This document shows, in pieces, positions 61,051 to 64,000 of a DNA stretch of 64,000 bases. The position numbers were made by a program, and so were the translations under genes. Each line of letters starts with the position of its first letter. The stretch's first letter is position 1. The stretch is from JACRLW01 sp046349595 (GTDB lineage Bacteria; Planctomycetota; UBA1135; UBA2386): positions 2,604,001-2,668,000 of the forward strand of contig JAXMCA010000001.1 of the NCBI GenBank assembly GCA_046349595.1, read 5' to 3'. Under the pieces are notes generated by a model. It searched no databases, had not been told where the DNA came from, and saw only the letters and a list, made by a program, of their open reading frames with translations.

Positions 61051-62943
61051 ATGTCCAAGTCCTCCCTCGCCCTGTTCCCGCTCCTGGTCGGTGCCCTCGG
61101 GCTCCCGGGCGCCGATGCGACGGCGCAGTCGCAGATCCAATTCACGGACAGCACGGCCCAGAGCGGTGTCGCGTTCACCCACACCGACCGCCTGGACACC
61201 ATGGCGGGAGGATTGTGTCTGTTCGACTACGACCGCGACGGTGACCCCGATCTCTTCGTCACGGCGCGCGGCGGCACGACCAATCGACTGTTTCGCAACC
61301 ACGGCGACGGCACCTTCGATGATGTCACCGTCGCGGCGGGCCTGACGCGCATCAACGAGTCGACCGGCGCCTATGCCGCCGACCTCGACGCCGACGGCAA
61401 CCAGGACCTGATCGTGCTCGCGCGTCTGGACACCCGGATCTACCGCAACCGCGGCGACGGGACCTTCGAGGACGTCACGACGCGCTCCTCCTTCGACCGC
61501 TTCCGCTGGGCGGTGTCGGCGAGCTTCGCGGACTACGACCACGACGGCGATCTCGACATCTACATCGGCAACTACATCGCCGACGGCTTCTTCCCGTACT
61601 TCGAGGGCTACCCCAACCAGCTCCTGCGGAACGACGGCAACTTCACCTTCGTCGACGTCGCCCAGGCGGCGGGGGTGCGGGGCGAGGAGCGCGTTTGGGA
61701 TCCGAGCTGGAACAACTTCATCGTCAAACCGGGCTGCACCTTGTCGGTGCTGTTCTTCGACTACGACATGGACGGCTGGGCCGACATCTTCGTCGGCAAC
61801 GACTTCGGACCCTTCGACGTGCCGAACCAGCTGTTCCACAACGACGGCAACGGCCACTTCACCGAGGTCGGCGCGACTGCCGGATTCCGCATCGCCGAGT
61901 TCAACATGGGGCTGGTCACGGCCGACGTGAACGGCGACGGCTTCCCTGACCTCTACACCTCGAACTTCGGCGACAACCACCTGCTGATGAACGACGGACG
62001 CGGTCGCTTCCGCGACGTCACGGCGGCCCGCAACTGCCTCGAGGGCAACGGTCCGGGCGGGCCCCTGGTGTCCTGGTCGGCCTTCTTCACCGACGTCGAC
62101 CTCGACTCGCTGATCGACCTCTACGTCAGCAACGGCTTCGTGCAGGCCGCGATGCCGAACGACCCCAACGCGCCGAGCCACCTGCTGCACAATCTCGGCG
62201 TCAGCTTCGAGGTCGTTCCCGAGCCGAACATGCCGTGGGATCGTGGCGTCGGTCGCGGCGCGGTGTGCGGCGACATCGACATGGACGGCGACGAGGACAT
62301 CATCCAGCTCGACAACCGTCAGCCGCTGCGCATCTTCCGCAACGACAGCGTCAACCAGAACCACGGCGCACAACTGCTGCTGCAGGGCACGCTGAGCAAC
62401 CGCGACGCGATCGGCAGCAAGCTGGTCATCCGCTCGGCGCAGACCCAGACCATGCTCGAGTACCAGCGCGGCGGGTCGTACAGCTCGTGCAACGCGGCGC
62501 CGATCCTGCGCGGCATCGCACGTGACCATCAGGTGGAGTCGGTCGACATCACCTGGCCGAGCGGCGTGCAGAGCACCGTCAACGGCCTGGCTGCCGACGC
62601 GCGGGCCCAGATCCTCGAGCCCAAGGTCACCGTGGAGGGTCTCGGCGCCTACCTGCCGATCGGCACCGACTACCTGGCGCTCGACGTCACCGTGCAGAAC
62701 CACACCGCCGTGGTCCAGACCACGCGCTTCACCGCGCGCGTGGTGATGGGCGAGCAGTACTTCGCGATGCCCGTCTACTACTTCCCCACCAACCTCGGTG
62801 GCAGCGCACGGATCCACACCACCGTCTACTTGCCGTTGCCCGCCGCCGCGCTGCCGATCGCTGCGCAGATGGGGTTGTGGCTCGAGATCGGCACGCTCGA
62901 TTCCGCGGGCGGTGTCGACCAGATGCAGAAGCCGCTGCGCTGA
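61051..62943 (+). CDS. Secreted FG-GAP/ASPIC-UnbV repeat protein
   Basis: ATG 61051 gives 630 residues with a signal peptide ending near ADATAQ. The repeat part has DYDRDGDPDLFVTARGG, DLDADGNQDLIV, DYDHDGDLDIYIGN, DYDMDGWADIFVGND, DVNGDGFPDLYTSNFGDN and DIDMDGDEDII, each with a calcium-binding loop. A UnbV/ASPIC domain follows (LSNRDAIGSKLVIRS, SVDITWPSGV). The last 110 residues are a separate beta domain. Such proteins are common in planctomycetes and are extracellular; no ligand is known. The stop abuts the stop of the antiporter gene on the other strand. Confidence 0.9.
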   Translation: MSKSSLALFPLLVGALGLPGADATAQSQIQFTDSTAQSGVAFTHTDRLDTMAGGLCLFDYDRDGDPDLFVTARGGTTNRLFRNHGDGTFDDVTVAAGLTRINESTGAYAADLDADGNQDLIVLARLDTRIYRNRGDGTFEDVTTRSSFDRFRWAVSASFADYDHDGDLDIYIGNYIADGFFPYFEGYPNQLLRNDGNFTFVDVAQAAGVRGEERVWDPSWNNFIVKPGCTLSVLFFDYDMDGWADIFVGNDFGPFDVPNQLFHNDGNGHFTEVGATAGFRIAEFNMGLVTADVNGDGFPDLYTSNFGDNHLLMNDGRGRFRDVTAARNCLEGNGPGGPLVSWSAFFTDVDLDSLIDLYVSNGFVQAAMPNDPNAPSHLLHNLGVSFEVVPEPNMPWDRGVGRGAVCGDIDMDGDEDIIQLDNRQPLRIFRNDSVNQNHGAQLLLQGTLSNRDAIGSKLVIRSAQTQTMLEYQRGGSYSSCNAAPILRGIARDHQVESVDITWPSGVQSTVNGLAADARAQILEPKVTVEGLGAYLPIGTDYLALDVTVQNHTAVVQTTRFTARVVMGEQYFAMPVYYFPTNLGGSARIHTTVYLPLPAAALPIAAQMGLWLEIGTLDSAGGVDQMQKPLR

Positions 62944-64000
62944 TCAGGAAGCTCCCGCGCTCGCGAACCACGTGCGCTGGAGCACCTCGTGGCAGAGGAT
63001 CGAGCCGGCATAGCCGAGCGCGATCACCGGCGTCCACTTCAGGTGGCTCGCGAAGGTGTAGTGGCCGCGCGCGGTGCCCATCAGTGCGACACCCGCGGCC
63101 GAGCCCACCGAGAGCAGCGAGCCGCCGACGCCGGCGGTGAGCGTGACCAGCAACCAATCGCCGGTCCCCATCGCCGGGTCCATGCCGAGCACGGCGAACA
63201 TCACCGGCACGTTGTCGATCACCGACGACACCAGACCGACCGCGACGTTGGCCCACATCGGCCCCAGTCCACCGTAGACCTCCTGCGACGCCGCGTGCAG
63301 GTAGCCGAGCTCCTCGAGCCCTCCGACGCAGAGGATGACGCCGAAGAAGAACAGCATGGTGTCCCACTCGACCTCGGCGACGTTGCGCAGCACGTCGACA
63401 CTCACGCCGTCCTCGATCTCGCGCCCCTTGCGCTGCTCGAAGTAGCCGTAGGCGCAGTAGTAGCCGAGCCCGAGCATCATCCCGAGCGCGGGCGGGATGT
63501 GTAGGAAGGCGTGGAACAGCACCGCCGTGGCGATCGTCAGTCCGAACAGGACGAGCACACCGGCCCAACCGGGCGCGAGGTGCGATCCGCCGGTGACCGG
63601 TTGCGGGCGCTCCTTCGGCACGAAGAACGACATCAGGAACGCGGGCAAGACCCAGTTCACGATCGACGGCAGGAGGATCTCGAAGAACTGCCCGGTCTCG
63701 ACCTTGTGGTGCGCCCACACCATCAACGTGGTGATGTCGCCGAAGGGCGAGAAGGCACCGCCGGCGTTCGCCGCGACGACGATGTTCGCGCAGGCCGGCG
63801 CGATGAAGCGCACGTTGCCGCGCCCCACCGACACGGCGACCGAGCCGAGCACGAGCGCGGTCGTCATGTTGTCCGCGACCGGTGAGATCACGAACGACAG
63901 GAAGCCGGTGGCCCAGAACACCGCGCGGAGACCGAAGCCGCGCGACACCAGCCACGCGTTGAGCGCCTTGAAGACGTTGCGCTCCGCGATCGCGTTGATG
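62944..64000 (-). CDS. NhaD-type Na+/H+ antiporter, N-terminal part outside window
   Basis: The frame continues past the window edge (residues before SRGFGLRAVFWATG include AERNVFKALNAWLV). The family hallmarks are SPVADNMTTAL, PACANIVVAANAGGAFSPFGDITTLMVW, a central PPALGMMLGLGYY, and a second half with FFFGVILCVGGLEELG and SSVIDNVPVMF. NhaD exchangers use sodium in exchange for protons at the inner membrane. About 352 residues are visible. The intact protein would be longer by roughly one to three helices. Confidence 0.9.
   Translation of the reverse strand, partial: INAIAERNVFKALNAWLVSRGFGLRAVFWATGFLSFVISPVADNMTTALVLGSVAVSVGRGNVRFIAPACANIVVAANAGGAFSPFGDITTLMVWAHHKVETGQFFEILLPSIVNWVLPAFLMSFFVPKERPQPVTGGSHLAPGWAGVLVLFGLTIATAVLFHAFLHIPPALGMMLGLGYYCAYGYFEQRKGREIEDGVSVDVLRNVAEVEWDTMLFFFGVILCVGGLEELGYLHAASQEVYGGLGPMWANVAVGLVSSVIDNVPVMFAVLGMDPAMGTGDWLLVTLTAGVGGSLLSVGSAAGVALMGTARGHYTFASHLKWTPVIALGYAGSILCHEVLQRTWFASAGAS

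Noticed and set aside
1..64000. Search for a CRISPR array or short regularly spaced repeats
   Set aside because: No repeat-spacer pattern was seen; the only regular DNA repetition is coding (Asp-Gly repeats, coiled coils) or the 2.3-kb duplication.

Overview
The window reads as a very GC-rich chromosome segment of a planctomycete-like bacterium. Supporting signs are a DUF1592/DUF1587-type cytochrome protein next to a Tat-exported DUF1552 protein, a sulfatase, a Hanks-type kinase with a DWG motif and a WD40-like tail, a DUF2961 protein, and many secreted FG-GAP or propeller proteins that end in a related beta-rich C-terminal domain. This assignment is inferred from gene content only. There is no rRNA, no transposase, no integrase and no CRISPR array.

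Layout. 1-4170: Gln/Ala-rich coiled-coil proteins, then a secreted protein. 4184-8330 (minus): a translationally coupled cluster of radical SAM protein, DUF1592 and DUF1552. 8440-16287: a secreted esterase, then a tightly overlapping RND efflux operon (adaptor, pump, outer-membrane channel) that ends in an orphan ModA-like lipoprotein. 16352-20156: a carboxypeptidase-regulatory-like surface protein and a sulfatase. 20189-24757: two tandem copies of one secreted-protein gene, almost identical in the middle and each carrying frameshifts. 24803-29643: an FG-GAP protein and a large kinase. 29721-34322: a GntR regulator, an ABC ATPase and two permeases with long soluble tails, behind a perfect inverted-repeat operator that overlaps the regulator start. 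34360-39539: small genes, an ArsR/AHSA1/DUF4287 operon with a visible operator, an alcohol dehydrogenase, a Uma2 protein, a double DinB protein and tRNA-Met. 39594-48876: VOC protein, amidohydrolase, a YopT-like (C58) cysteine protease candidate, amino-acid permease, NHL protein, lipoprotein, TrzA-type deaminase, GalT-like enzyme, TPR protein and rhomboid protease. 48884-54840: gltX, a glycine/aspartate repeat lipoprotein, a histidine phosphatase, a tail-anchored coiled-coil protein, tRNA-Ala and fluC. 54861-64000: DUF2961, several secreted proteins, an FG-GAP/ASPIC protein and a truncated NhaD antiporter.

Expression signals. Many genes that begin a transcription unit have no Shine-Dalgarno site but carry a TANNNT hexamer 6-11 nt before the start codon, which suggests leaderless mRNAs. 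Genes inside operons overlap by ATGA, GTGA or TGATG and often have AAGGAGG-like sites. Most convergent gene pairs end in inverted repeats that include both stop codons.

Most notable points are the frameshifted tandem duplication, the shared C-terminal domain of the exported proteins, the stand-alone YopT-like protease candidate, the G(D/N)D repeat protein, and the GntR/ABC locus with soluble-tailed permeases opposite a kinase.
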